From: Acidobacteriota bacterium
GTDB lineage: Bacteria > Acidobacteriota > Polarisedimenticolia > JAPUIV01
Direction of reading: 5' to 3'
Length of the DNA: 5,150 nt
Assembly (NCBI GenBank): GCA_027296665.1
Contig: JAPUIV010000078.1
Coordinates: 1 to 5,150 of the forward strand
The position numbers and the translations under genes are program-made. Of the stretch, positions 1-5,150 are shown in pieces (within the stretch, counting starts at the first letter, position 1; every line of letters starts with the position of its first letter). The notes beneath the pieces were generated by a model. It saw only the letters and a program-made list of their open reading frames with translations, ran no database searches and was not told where the DNA came from.

Positions 1-55
1 TACCTATATCACCGGGCAGAGCATCATCGTGGACGGCGGGTACGTCAGTGTCTAG
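1..55 (+). CDS. Short-chain dehydrogenase/reductase, C-terminal end (partial)
   Basis: Only the last 17 codons and the TAG stop (53-55) are in the window; the reading frame begins at base 2. The residues read TYITGQSIIVDGGYVSV. The pattern Y-I-T-G-Q-x-I-x-V-D-G-G is the usual C-terminus of classical SDR enzymes (FabG-like 3-oxoacyl-ACP reductases, glucose dehydrogenases and relatives), where it forms the last beta strand of the Rossmann fold. The catalytic Ser-Tyr-Lys residues and the cofactor-binding Gly motif lie upstream, outside the window, so the substrate and cofactor cannot be stated. The 3' end overlaps the next gene by 8 bases, which suggests shared transcription and coupled translation. 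Confidence 0.85.
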   Translation, partial: TYITGQSIIVDGGYVSV

Positions 56-344
56 AGAATCGGGAAAAAACCGGAACGGTTCTTTCGACCTATCCCTGGA
101 ATCGATTCCGGGCATCGGTCCCAGCCTGGCGGGCGCCCTTCGCAGCATCGGGATCGATTGGCCGGAGGATTTAAAGGGGAAAAACCCCGAAACGTTGTTC
201 CAAGAACTTTGCCATCTGGAGGGGAAGCAGGTAGATCGATGCGTCCTGTATACCTTCCGATGCGCCGTTTATTACGCAGGCAATCAGGAACACGATCCCG
301 AATTACTCAAATGGTGGAACTGGAAGGACCGGCAAAAGAAATGA
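48..344 (+). CDS. Cdd1-family (pathogenicity locus) helix-hairpin-helix protein
   Basis: This is a 98-residue protein. A helix-hairpin-helix core is visible: IPGIG at residues 20-24, the following helix ending in LRSIGI (31-36) and EDLKG (40-44). After it come the conserved C-terminal blocks of the Cdd1 family, a cysteine-containing helix (VDRCVLYTFRCAVYYA, 62-77) and the tryptophan-rich end LLKWWNWKD (86-94). Family members are about 90-110 residues, so this one is full length. HhH motifs usually bind DNA backbone non-specifically, but the cellular role of Cdd1 proteins is not established; the family name comes from its genomic location in other bacteria and says nothing about virulence here. 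The GTG start at 48 is the only start codon before the HhH core in this frame; a weak GGCGGG stretch (35-40) lies 7 bases upstream. The gene begins inside the SDR gene and its TGA overlaps the next ATG, so it sits in a coupled three-gene run. Confidence 0.85.
   Translation: MSRESGKNRNGSFDLSLESIPGIGPSLAGALRSIGIDWPEDLKGKNPETLFQELCHLEGKQVDRCVLYTFRCAVYYAGNQEHDPELLKWWNWKDRQKK
322..328 (+). promoter_or_regulatory. Ribosome binding site for the DUF423 gene
   Basis: GGAAGGA lies within the 3' end of the Cdd1-family gene, 12 bases before the ATG at 341 and 18 bases before a second in-frame ATG at 347. The spacing favours the ATG at 341, which also gives an ATGA overlap with the preceding stop. Confidence 0.5.
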
Positions 345-727
345 TCATGCCTGCAACAGCGAAACTGTTCGCGATCCTGGGCAGCATTCTCGCGGCTCTC
401 GCGGTTATTGCCGGGGCCTTCGGCGCCCACGCCCTGAAGGGCAGGCTATCCGCCGAGATGTTGGCGGCCTTCCAGACCGGTGTTCAATACCATTTTCTCC
501 ATGCCCTCGGATTGTTCACCGTGGCCCTGGTGGCGGGCAATTTTCCCGCTTCCGGCCTGGCACGATGGTCGGGATGGTCGATGCTGCTCGGCATCGTTCT
601 GTTCTCCGGCAGCCTGTACCTTCTGACCCTGACCGGAATACGGGGAATTGGCGCCATCACGCCGCTCGGGGGAGTTGTCTTCATCCTTTCCTGGCTCTTG
701 CTCGCCGCGGCCGTTTTCAGGGGGTGA
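341..727 (+). CDS. DUF423 family small integral membrane protein
   Basis: This is a 128-residue hydrophobic protein of the DUF423 family (relatives include E. coli YgdD and the eukaryotic TMEM256 group). Family hallmarks are visible: GAFGAHAL at residues 25-32, YHFLHALGL at 50-58, FSGSLY at 88-93 and TPLGG at 107-111. About four membrane-spanning segments can be drawn (roughly 9-29, 53-66, 79-97 and 105-125), so it should sit in the cytoplasmic membrane. No biochemical function is firmly established for the family and none is claimed here. The length is normal. The start at 341 makes an ATGA overlap with the upstream Cdd1-family gene and is served by GGAAGGA 12 bases upstream. The reading frame stays open upstream, but a longer product would overlap nearly the whole Cdd1 gene and add unrelated charged residues. 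An ATG at 347 is a possible alternative start. Confidence 0.88.
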   Translation: MIMPATAKLFAILGSILAALAVIAGAFGAHALKGRLSAEMLAAFQTGVQYHFLHALGLFTVALVAGNFPASGLARWSGWSMLLGIVLFSGSLYLLTLTGIRGIGAITPLGGVVFILSWLLLAAAVFRG

Positions 728-762
728 TGCCTTGAAGTGGTTTCGAGGCCGGCGATCGGCGA

Positions 763-791
763 TTGACAATCTCCCGCGCCCTCCGCATAAT
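763..791 (+). promoter_or_regulatory. Putative sigma-70 type promoter
   Basis: A perfect -35 hexamer TTGACA (763-768) is followed after exactly 17 bases by CATAAT (786-791), one mismatch from the consensus -10. It lies in the only real intergenic gap of the plus strand, between the DUF423 gene and the membrane protein gene starting at 812. The predicted transcription start is near 798, which would leave a leader of only about 14 bases. It probably drives the 812 gene and aroC. This is a sequence match only. Confidence 0.65.
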
Positions 792-797
792 TCCCAC

Positions 798-803
798 GAG
801 GGA
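798..803 (+). promoter_or_regulatory. Ribosome binding site for the membrane protein gene at 812
   Basis: GAGGGA lies 8 bases before the ATG at 812; a second purine stretch AAGGGA (805-810) sits too close to the start to be ideal. The first site nearly coincides with the predicted transcription start of the promoter at 763-791. Confidence 0.5.
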
Positions 804-811
804 AAAGGGAA

Positions 812-1165
812 ATGATCCGGTACGGTGTTTACTTCTCGGTCACCTTCGTGTTCCTGATCTCCCTTCCGGTCCTCTTCCCATTCGTGGACGATTCCCTGCC
901 TCTGTTCCTCTTCTACACACCTTTCTTCTACCTGTCGGAGAGACTTCACGATATTCTCCTGCTTGATTTTCTCCTGCGGCCTCTGGTGGTTCTCGGGATG
1001 GGTGCCGTATTCTGGGCGGTCCTGGGAGCGACCCTGGGGCTCTTCCTGAAGTTGTGGCCATTCCGGAGCCATTTCTTTCTGCGGGTGTCGGTGGCGATCA
1101 CCGTCTTTCTGGTGGCCAGTTGGTCCCTGTTTACGGCGGCCCAGTTGTCCCAGCACTTGCAATAA
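812..1165 (+). CDS. Hypothetical membrane protein, 117 residues
   Basis: I do not recognise this family. The protein is strongly hydrophobic, with a likely membrane segment at about residues 5-25, a hydrophobic aromatic stretch at 29-41, and two further segments at about 58-80 and 88-110. Three or four spans in the cytoplasmic membrane are plausible. A short polar stretch with SERLHD (42-47) and the basic WPFRSHFFLR region (82-91) separate the spans. There is no cleavable signal peptide with a clear cleavage site, and no metal-binding or catalytic motif. Evidence that it is real: it starts 21 bases after a near-consensus promoter, has GAGGGA 8 bases before the ATG, has the phenylalanine, leucine and valine content of a genuine membrane protein, and ends in TAA 22 bases before aroC. 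It is probably co-transcribed with aroC, but nothing links it to aromatic biosynthesis. Confidence 0.7.
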   Translation: MIRYGVYFSVTFVFLISLPVLFPFVDDSLPLFLFYTPFFYLSERLHDILLLDFLLRPLVVLGMGAVFWAVLGATLGLFLKLWPFRSHFFLRVSVAITVFLVASWSLFTAAQLSQHLQ

Positions 1166-1187
1166 ACTTCCGATCGGGGGCATTTCG

Positions 1188-2360
1188 ATGTTTCGGTTTC
1201 TCACCTCGGGTGAATCCCACGGCAAGGCGTTGACGGCGATCCTGGAAGGTGTCCCTGCCGGTCTCGAGCTCGACCGGGCCGGGATCGACCGGGAACTGGC
1301 GAGACGCCAGAAGGGATACGGGCGGGGAAAACGGATGCAGATCGAAAATGACTCGGTCCAGATCCTTTCAGGGGTCCGTCACGGTCTCACCCTGGGCGGG
1401 CCGATCACCCTGCAGATCGAAAACAAGGACTGGAAGAACTGGCAGGAGTCGATGAGTATCGAAGTCCCGCTGCCCGGAGTGAAACGGCGGGTGGTCACCC
1501 GGCCGCGTCCGGGGCATGCCGATCTCGCCGGCTCCCTCAAGTTCGCCACCCATGACGCCCGCAACATCCTGGAGAGGGCCAGCGCGCGGGAGACGGCGGC
1601 CCGGGTCGCCGTCGGAGCGGTAGCCAAGTGCCTTCTGGAACGTTTCGGCACACGGATCCTGAGCCATGTCGTATCGATCGGCCCGCACGGGCTGCCGCCT
1701 GGCAACTCGATACCCTGGGAGAAGATCGAGGCGCTTCCGGACGATTCCCCCCTGCGGTGCGTGGATCCGGAACTGGAGAAACGGATGATGGCGGCAATCG
1801 ACGAGGTTCACCAGGCGGGAGACACGATCGGCGGCAGCTTCGAGGTGGTGGCCGCCGGAGTCACCCCGGGCCTGGGGAGCCATACCCAGTGGGATCTCAG
1901 GCTCGACGCCTTGCTCGCCCGGGCCCTGGTGTCGATTCCCTCGGTCAAGGGGGTGGAGATCGGCGAGGCGGCTTTGGGCGCCCGGTCCCGGGGGTCGGAA
2001 TACCACGATGATATTTTCTACGAGGCGAAGAAACGGTCCTTCTACCGGAAGACGAACCGGGCCGGCGGCGTGGAGGGAGGGGTCAGCAACGGGGAGGAGA
2101 TCCGGGCGCGCGCCTACGTGAAACCGTTGTCCACCCTGCGCAAGAAGCCGAAGCAATCCGTTGATCTGGAAACAAAGAAACCGTTCATGGCGGCGGTGGA
2201 ACGGAGCGACACGAACGCCCTTCTGGCGGCGGGTGTGGTGGGGGAAGCGGTGACGGCCATCGCCCTGGTGGAGCGATTCCTGGCGAAATTCGGAGGGGAT
2301 AGCATGGAGGAGACCCGCCGGAATCACCAGGGATATCTCCGGCAGCTCCGGTCTTTCTGA
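1188..2360 (+). CDS. aroC: Chorismate synthase
   Basis: This enzyme converts 5-enolpyruvylshikimate-3-phosphate to chorismate with loss of phosphate. It is the last step of the shikimate pathway in the cytoplasm and needs reduced FMN. The 390-residue product carries all three family signatures: SGESHGKALTAILEG near the N-terminus with conserved His11, ERASARETAARVAVG at 129-143, and RSDTNALLAAGVVGEAV near residues 338-354. RPGHADL with the conserved His110 is also present. At 390 residues it matches the longer form seen in Bacillus and many other bacteria rather than the roughly 360-residue enterobacterial form. No flavin reductase domain is fused, so reduced FMN must come from elsewhere. The ATG at 1188 gives the exact conserved N-terminus (FRFLTSGESHG) and follows a GGGGG run (1176-1180) by 7 bases. 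The gene lies 22 bases after the membrane protein gene and converges with the ABC transporter genes. No other shikimate genes are in the window. Confidence 0.98.
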   Translation: MFRFLTSGESHGKALTAILEGVPAGLELDRAGIDRELARRQKGYGRGKRMQIENDSVQILSGVRHGLTLGGPITLQIENKDWKNWQESMSIEVPLPGVKRRVVTRPRPGHADLAGSLKFATHDARNILERASARETAARVAVGAVAKCLLERFGTRILSHVVSIGPHGLPPGNSIPWEKIEALPDDSPLRCVDPELEKRMMAAIDEVHQAGDTIGGSFEVVAAGVTPGLGSHTQWDLRLDALLARALVSIPSVKGVEIGEAALGARSRGSEYHDDIFYEAKKRSFYRKTNRAGGVEGGVSNGEEIRARAYVKPLSTLRKKPKQSVDLETKKPFMAAVERSDTNALLAAGVVGEAVTAIALVERFLAKFGGDSMEETRRNHQGYLRQLRSF

Positions 2361-2372
2361 ACTACCAGCCAC

Positions 2373-2399
2373 AGACCCGGATCCTCTATCCGGTCTTTT
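2373..2399 (+). terminator. Putative intrinsic terminator of aroC
   Basis: CCGGAT (2377-2382) pairs with ATCCGG (2388-2393) around the 5-base loop CCTCT. The stem can be extended by AGA/TCT across a single bulged C at 2376, and TTTT follows (2396-2399). It begins 13 bases after the aroC stop. The T tract is short and the stem modest, so termination may be partial. It overlaps the last codons and the TAG of the convergent ABC gene. Read on the other strand the hairpin is not followed by a T tract, so it should work only for aroC. Confidence 0.5.
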
Positions 2400-4167
2400 G
2401 CAGTTCGAAAAACTTCTGGTAGAGCCCGCCCCGGCGCAGGAGTTCCTGGTGGGTCCCTTCCTCCAGGATCCGCCCATGATCCATCACCAGGATCCGGTCG
2501 ACCGCCGCTATGGTCGACAGCCGGTGGGCGATCACCAGGGCGGTCCGGTTCTTCAGGGCGGTCCGGATACCATTGCGGATCCTGACTTCGGTCAAGGGAT
2601 CGACCGATGAGGTCGCCTCGTCGAGGATCAGGATCTCAGGGTCGGTCGCGATGACTCGCGCCAGCGACAACAGCTGTTTCTGTCCTGATGACAGATTATT
2701 CCCGCGCTCCCAGATCTCTTCCTGGTAACCCGAGGGCAGTTTCAGGATGAACGGCTCGGCCTCGGCCAGGCGGGCCGCCTGGCGGATCCGGGTATCCGAG
2801 AGGCCGTTTTTCCCGAAGGCGATGTTCGAGGCGACCGAGCCGGTGAACAGGAATCCGTCCTGGAGGACGATACCGATCCGCCGGCGGAGTTCGACCGGAT
2901 CAACCGATTGCAGGTCGATCCCATCGATGGCGATCCTCCCTGAATCCGGATCGTAGAGTCGGACCAGAAGCTTCACCAGGCTGGTTTTTCCCGCTCCGGT
3001 GGGACCGACCAGGGCGATCCTTTCTCCCGGTTCCACCCGGAATCGAACTCCCTTGAGGACCGGGGGACCGCCGCCGTAGGCGAAGGTGACATCCTGAAAT
3101 TCGATGCCGCCGCGCAGGCGGGCGGGCAGAGCCGTGATCCGTTCGGGCGGCGCGGGCAGGGGAGTATCCAGAAGGCCGAACACTCTCTCGAGCGCCGCCA
3201 TGCCCGACTGCAGAATAACGAACTTGCTGCTGAGGTCGCGAATGGGAATGAAGAATTTCTGGGTGTATTCCATGAAGGCGACCAGCATTCCGAACGTCAC
3301 CGCTCCCTGCACTATCTGGCCTCCTCCGTACCAGATCAACAGGGCGATAGACACCGACCCGACCCATTCCACCGCGGCCGAGAACAGGGAATCGAACAGA
3401 ACCGAATCGAGCTCTGCGTCGCAGTGATCGCGGTTCACCCGATTAAAATCGTTGCGGTTCCGTTCCTCCTGCCGGAGCAGCCTCACGATCTTGATTCCGG
3501 AGAGATTCTCATGCAGAAAGCCGTTCACCCGGGCAATCCGTTCCCGGACGCGCCGGTAGGTGCGGCGCAGCCGCGACCGGAAGAAGAAGGACAGGCCGAG
3601 CAGTACCGGAACCACCAGGAAAGTCACCAGGGCGAGGTGGACGTTCAGCCAGAGAAGGAGAACCACGATGGCGAACAGGCGAATCAGGTCGCCGAAGATC
3701 GACACGACCCCCGAGGAGAACAGTTCGCTCAGGGCTTCGACGTCCGAGGTGACCCGGCTCATCAATCGTCCGACCGGATTGCGGTCGAAGAAACTTGTCG
3801 GCAGCCTTTGAAGATGTGAAAAAAGTTGGAGCCTCAAAACGCAGATCAGGCTCTGGCCGGTCCGCTCCATGGTGTAGATCTGGGCGAAACGGAACAGGGT
3901 CTCGACGGCGAACGCGGCCAGAAACAACAGGGCGAGGATCCCCAACCCCTCGCGTTTTCCGGGAAGAACGTGGTCATCCAGGGCGATTTTGATGAGATAG
4001 GGCTGCACCAGCTGGGCCGCCGAAGCGGCCAGAAGCAGAAGGACGGAGAGCAGGACCATGAAGCGGTGGGGATGGAGGTACCGGTAGAACCGTCCCATGA
4101 GACGCGCATCGTAAACCCGGCCCCGAGAATCGTCTTCGGAATAACGGAAAACCTTGCCTGATTTCAT
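2386..4167 (-). CDS. ABC exporter half-transporter, consensus-Glu subunit (MdlB/TM288-like)
   Basis: This is a complete 593-residue half-transporter: an N-terminal six-helix exporter domain (about residues 37-310) fused to a nucleotide-binding domain (about 355-590). Visible in order are the coupling region with SFFDRNPVGRLMSRVTSD, the A-loop Tyr in VTFAYGG, Walker A GPTGAGKTS (388-396), the Q-loop in VLQDGFLF, the signature LSSGQ (492-496) instead of LSGGQ, Walker B ILILDEA with catalytic Glu517 (codon 2617-2619), the D-loop SSVD and the H-loop AHRLST with His548. The intact Glu together with a third-position change in the signature is the pattern of the MdlB/TM288 side of heterodimeric exporters. 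The partner is the gene just upstream, whose TGA overlaps this ATG (ATGA, 4164-4167); GGAG 8 bases before the ATG supports this start over Met24. The role is ATP-driven export across the cytoplasmic membrane. The substrate is unknown; drugs, lipids and peptides are all possible for this family. Confidence 0.95.
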   Translation of the reverse strand: MKSGKVFRYSEDDSRGRVYDARLMGRFYRYLHPHRFMVLLSVLLLLAASAAQLVQPYLIKIALDDHVLPGKREGLGILALLFLAAFAVETLFRFAQIYTMERTGQSLICVLRLQLFSHLQRLPTSFFDRNPVGRLMSRVTSDVEALSELFSSGVVSIFGDLIRLFAIVVLLLWLNVHLALVTFLVVPVLLGLSFFFRSRLRRTYRRVRERIARVNGFLHENLSGIKIVRLLRQEERNRNDFNRVNRDHCDAELDSVLFDSLFSAAVEWVGSVSIALLIWYGGGQIVQGAVTFGMLVAFMEYTQKFFIPIRDLSSKFVILQSGMAALERVFGLLDTPLPAPPERITALPARLRGGIEFQDVTFAYGGGPPVLKGVRFRVEPGERIALVGPTGAGKTSLVKLLVRLYDPDSGRIAIDGIDLQSVDPVELRRRIGIVLQDGFLFTGSVASNIAFGKNGLSDTRIRQAARLAEAEPFILKLPSGYQEEIWERGNNLSSGQKQLLSLARVIATDPEILILDEATSSVDPLTEVRIRNGIRTALKNRTALVIAHRLSTIAAVDRILVMDHGRILEEGTHQELLRRGGLYQKFFELQKTG

Positions 4168-5150
4168 CCCGCCGGCTCCGGTCCCAGGCGTTGCTGGCGA
4201 AAGAGATCGGCAAACGGGCCGCCCGCCTCGAGGAGTTCGCTCCCTTTGCCTTCCTCCACGAGCTTTCCGTCGCGCAGGACGAAGACCTGATCCGCATCGA
4301 TCACGCTGGTCAGCCGGTGGGAGATCAGGATCAGCGTTTTGCCGCGGCTTTCCCGCCGGAGGCGGTCGAGGAGGATCTTTTCCGTTTCGGCGTCGAGACT
4401 GGAAAGGGTGTCGTCCAGGATCAGGATCTGCGGCCGCGGGGCCAGGGTTCGGGCCAGCGCGGCCCGCTGCCGCTGCCCGCCCGAGAGGGTGAATCCTCGC
4501 TCGCCCACCATTGTCTTCCAGCCGGCGGGCATCTCGTCGATATCGGGATCCAGGCGCGAGATCCGTCCCACCTCCCGGACCCGATCCGGATCCGAAAACT
4601 TCATCCCCATGCCAATGTTCTCTTCCAACGAACGGGAAAAGAGGAACGATTCCTGGGGAGCGAACCCCAGTCCGTCCCGGAGATCCTGATCCGGGATCTC
4701 CTCGAGCCGCCGGCCGCCGATCCGGATCTCGCCGGAGGTGGGATGGTAGAGGCGGGCAATCAGGTGGGCCAGGGTCGTTTTACCGCTGCCGACTCCTCCG
4801 ACGATCCAGCAAAACGACCCGGCGGGGATCCGCAGGCTCACGGAATCCAGAACGGACCGGGAAGAACCGGGATAGCGGAAGGTGACGCGGTCCAGTTCGA
4901 TCTCTCCGGCCACCGCTTCCGGCTCGCCGCTCCCTTCCGGGTCGCGGTCGGCCGGTTCGTCCAGGATGGCGCAGATCCGATCGAGGGCCGCGAATCCGCG
5001 TTGAAAGACATTGATCACCCAACCCATAGCCACGGTCGGCCAGGCCAGGATTCCGAGATAGCTGTTGAAGGCGACGAAGTCGCCCAGGGTGATACGGCCA
5101 TCAAGCACTCCCAGGCCGCCGAGCCACAGGACCACGGCGGTCCCCAGGCC
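4164..5150 (-). CDS. ABC exporter half-transporter, degenerate-site subunit (MdlA/TM287-like), partial
   Basis: The gene enters from beyond the right edge; the frame is open to base 5150, so about 328 C-terminal residues are seen. They cover the last part of the membrane domain (hydrophobic stretch LWLGGLGVLDGRITLGDFVA and after) and a whole nucleotide-binding domain. Visible in order are the A-loop Tyr in VTFRYPG, Walker A GGVGSGKTT (near 4775-4801), the Q-loop in FAPQESFLF, a canonical signature LSGGQ (4473-4487), Walker B ILILDDTLSSLD and the H-loop ISHRLTS. The catalytic Walker B Glu is replaced by Asp (codon 4410-4412), as in MdlA, BmrC and TM287. It is therefore expected to contribute the weak ATP site and to work only with the downstream subunit, with which it overlaps by ATGA. 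A GTG at 5133-5135 should not be taken as the start, because it lies inside the membrane domain. The promoter is outside the window. The substrate cannot be inferred. Confidence 0.95.
   Translation of the reverse strand, partial: GLGTAVVLWLGGLGVLDGRITLGDFVAFNSYLGILAWPTVAMGWVINVFQRGFAALDRICAILDEPADRDPEGSGEPEAVAGEIELDRVTFRYPGSSRSVLDSVSLRIPAGSFCWIVGGVGSGKTTLAHLIARLYHPTSGEIRIGGRRLEEIPDQDLRDGLGFAPQESFLFSRSLEENIGMGMKFSDPDRVREVGRISRLDPDIDEMPAGWKTMVGERGFTLSGGQRQRAALARTLAPRPQILILDDTLSSLDAETEKILLDRLRRESRGKTLILISHRLTSVIDADQVFVLRDGKLVEEGKGSELLEAGGPFADLFRQQRLGPEPAG
4176..4179 (-). promoter_or_regulatory. Ribosome binding site for the downstream ABC subunit
   Basis: On the minus strand GGAG ends 8 bases before the ATG at 4167. 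It lies within the last codons of the upstream subunit gene. Together with the ATGA overlap this indicates coupled translation, which would help make the two subunits in equal amounts. Confidence 0.55.
4679..4701. repeat. Perfect 8-bp inverted repeat inside the ABC subunit gene
   Basis: GGAGATCC (4679-4686) and GGATCTCC (4694-4701) are exact reverse complements separated by 7 bases. The repeat lies in the nucleotide-binding domain coding region, at the codons for the EIPDQDL segment. No T tract follows on either strand, so it is not a standard terminator. It may be chance in a sequence rich in GATCC-type words. Confidence 0.4.

Noticed and set aside
158..340. Upstream extension of the DUF423 frame to base 158
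   Set aside because: The added residues are charged and unlike the family, and the extension would overlap the well-supported Cdd1-family gene. The ATG at 341 has a suitable ribosome binding site and the expected family N-terminus.
745..765. GC-rich partly palindromic stretch after the DUF423 gene as a terminator
   Set aside because: The possible stem is only about 4 bp (GCCG/CGGC) and no T tract follows, so termination cannot be supported.
446..1225. Long minus-strand open frame of 259 codons opposite the DUF423 and membrane protein genes
   Set aside because: Its product is full of Gln, Glu, Arg and Gly with no recognisable domain, which is what the antisense of hydrophobic membrane genes yields. 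It also covers the intergenic promoter and the start of aroC.
1368..2477. Minus-strand open frame of 369 codons opposite aroC
   Set aside because: It is antisense to an unmistakable chorismate synthase gene and its composition (Arg, Pro, Gly and His rich) resembles no protein family. It is a product of high GC at third codon positions.
2536..2566. 13-bp direct repeat (CAGGGCGGTCCGG at 2536-2548 and 2554-2566) with an 18-base period in the ABC gene
   Set aside because: It encodes RTAL twice, but the distance from the Walker B Glu to the H-loop His is the same as in the partner subunit, so there was no insertion or duplication that changed the protein. Chance similarity is the simpler reading.
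3424..4161. Plus-strand open frames opposite the downstream ABC subunit
   Set aside because: They are charged, low-complexity translations antisense to a complete ABC exporter gene with all expected motifs.

Overview
The window is GC-rich bacterial chromosome with tightly packed genes and no mobile element, CRISPR array, tRNA or rRNA that I can see. It carries ordinary housekeeping and membrane-transport genes. The lineage cannot be fixed from the sequence: the high GC, GGAG-like ribosome binding sites, a near-consensus sigma-70 promoter and the mix of families (short-chain dehydrogenase, Cdd1-type helix-hairpin-helix protein, DUF423 protein, long-form chorismate synthase, MdlAB/TM287-288-like exporter) fit many Gram-negative or deep-branching environmental bacteria. 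Any closer placement would be a guess.

Left part, plus strand (1-727): the last 17 codons of a short-chain dehydrogenase/reductase gene run into a small Cdd1-family helix-hairpin-helix gene (GTG start inside the end of the SDR gene). This in turn overlaps by ATGA with a small DUF423 membrane protein gene. The three genes look like one translationally coupled transcript whose start lies outside the window.

Middle, plus strand (728-2400): an 84-bp gap holds a strong-looking promoter (TTGACA, 17-bp spacer, CATAAT). It probably drives a second unit made of an unrecognised 117-residue membrane protein and, 22 bp later, a complete chorismate synthase gene (aroC), the last step of the shikimate pathway. 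A hairpin followed by a short T tract just after aroC looks like its terminator, and it overlaps the 3' end of the convergent gene.

Right part, minus strand (2386-5150): two ABC exporter half-transporter genes are read toward aroC, overlapping by ATGA. The upstream one enters from outside the window, so only its C-terminal part is seen. It has an Asp in place of the catalytic Walker B Glu. The downstream one is complete and has the catalytic Glu but a changed signature motif (LSSGQ). These complementary defects are the hallmark of a heterodimeric exporter with one consensus and one degenerate ATP site. The substrate cannot be read from the sequence.

I found no convincing sign of a previously undescribed system. 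The items most worth a second look are the unknown membrane protein co-transcribed with aroC, the asymmetric ATP sites of the exporter, and the compact promoter and terminator arrangement.
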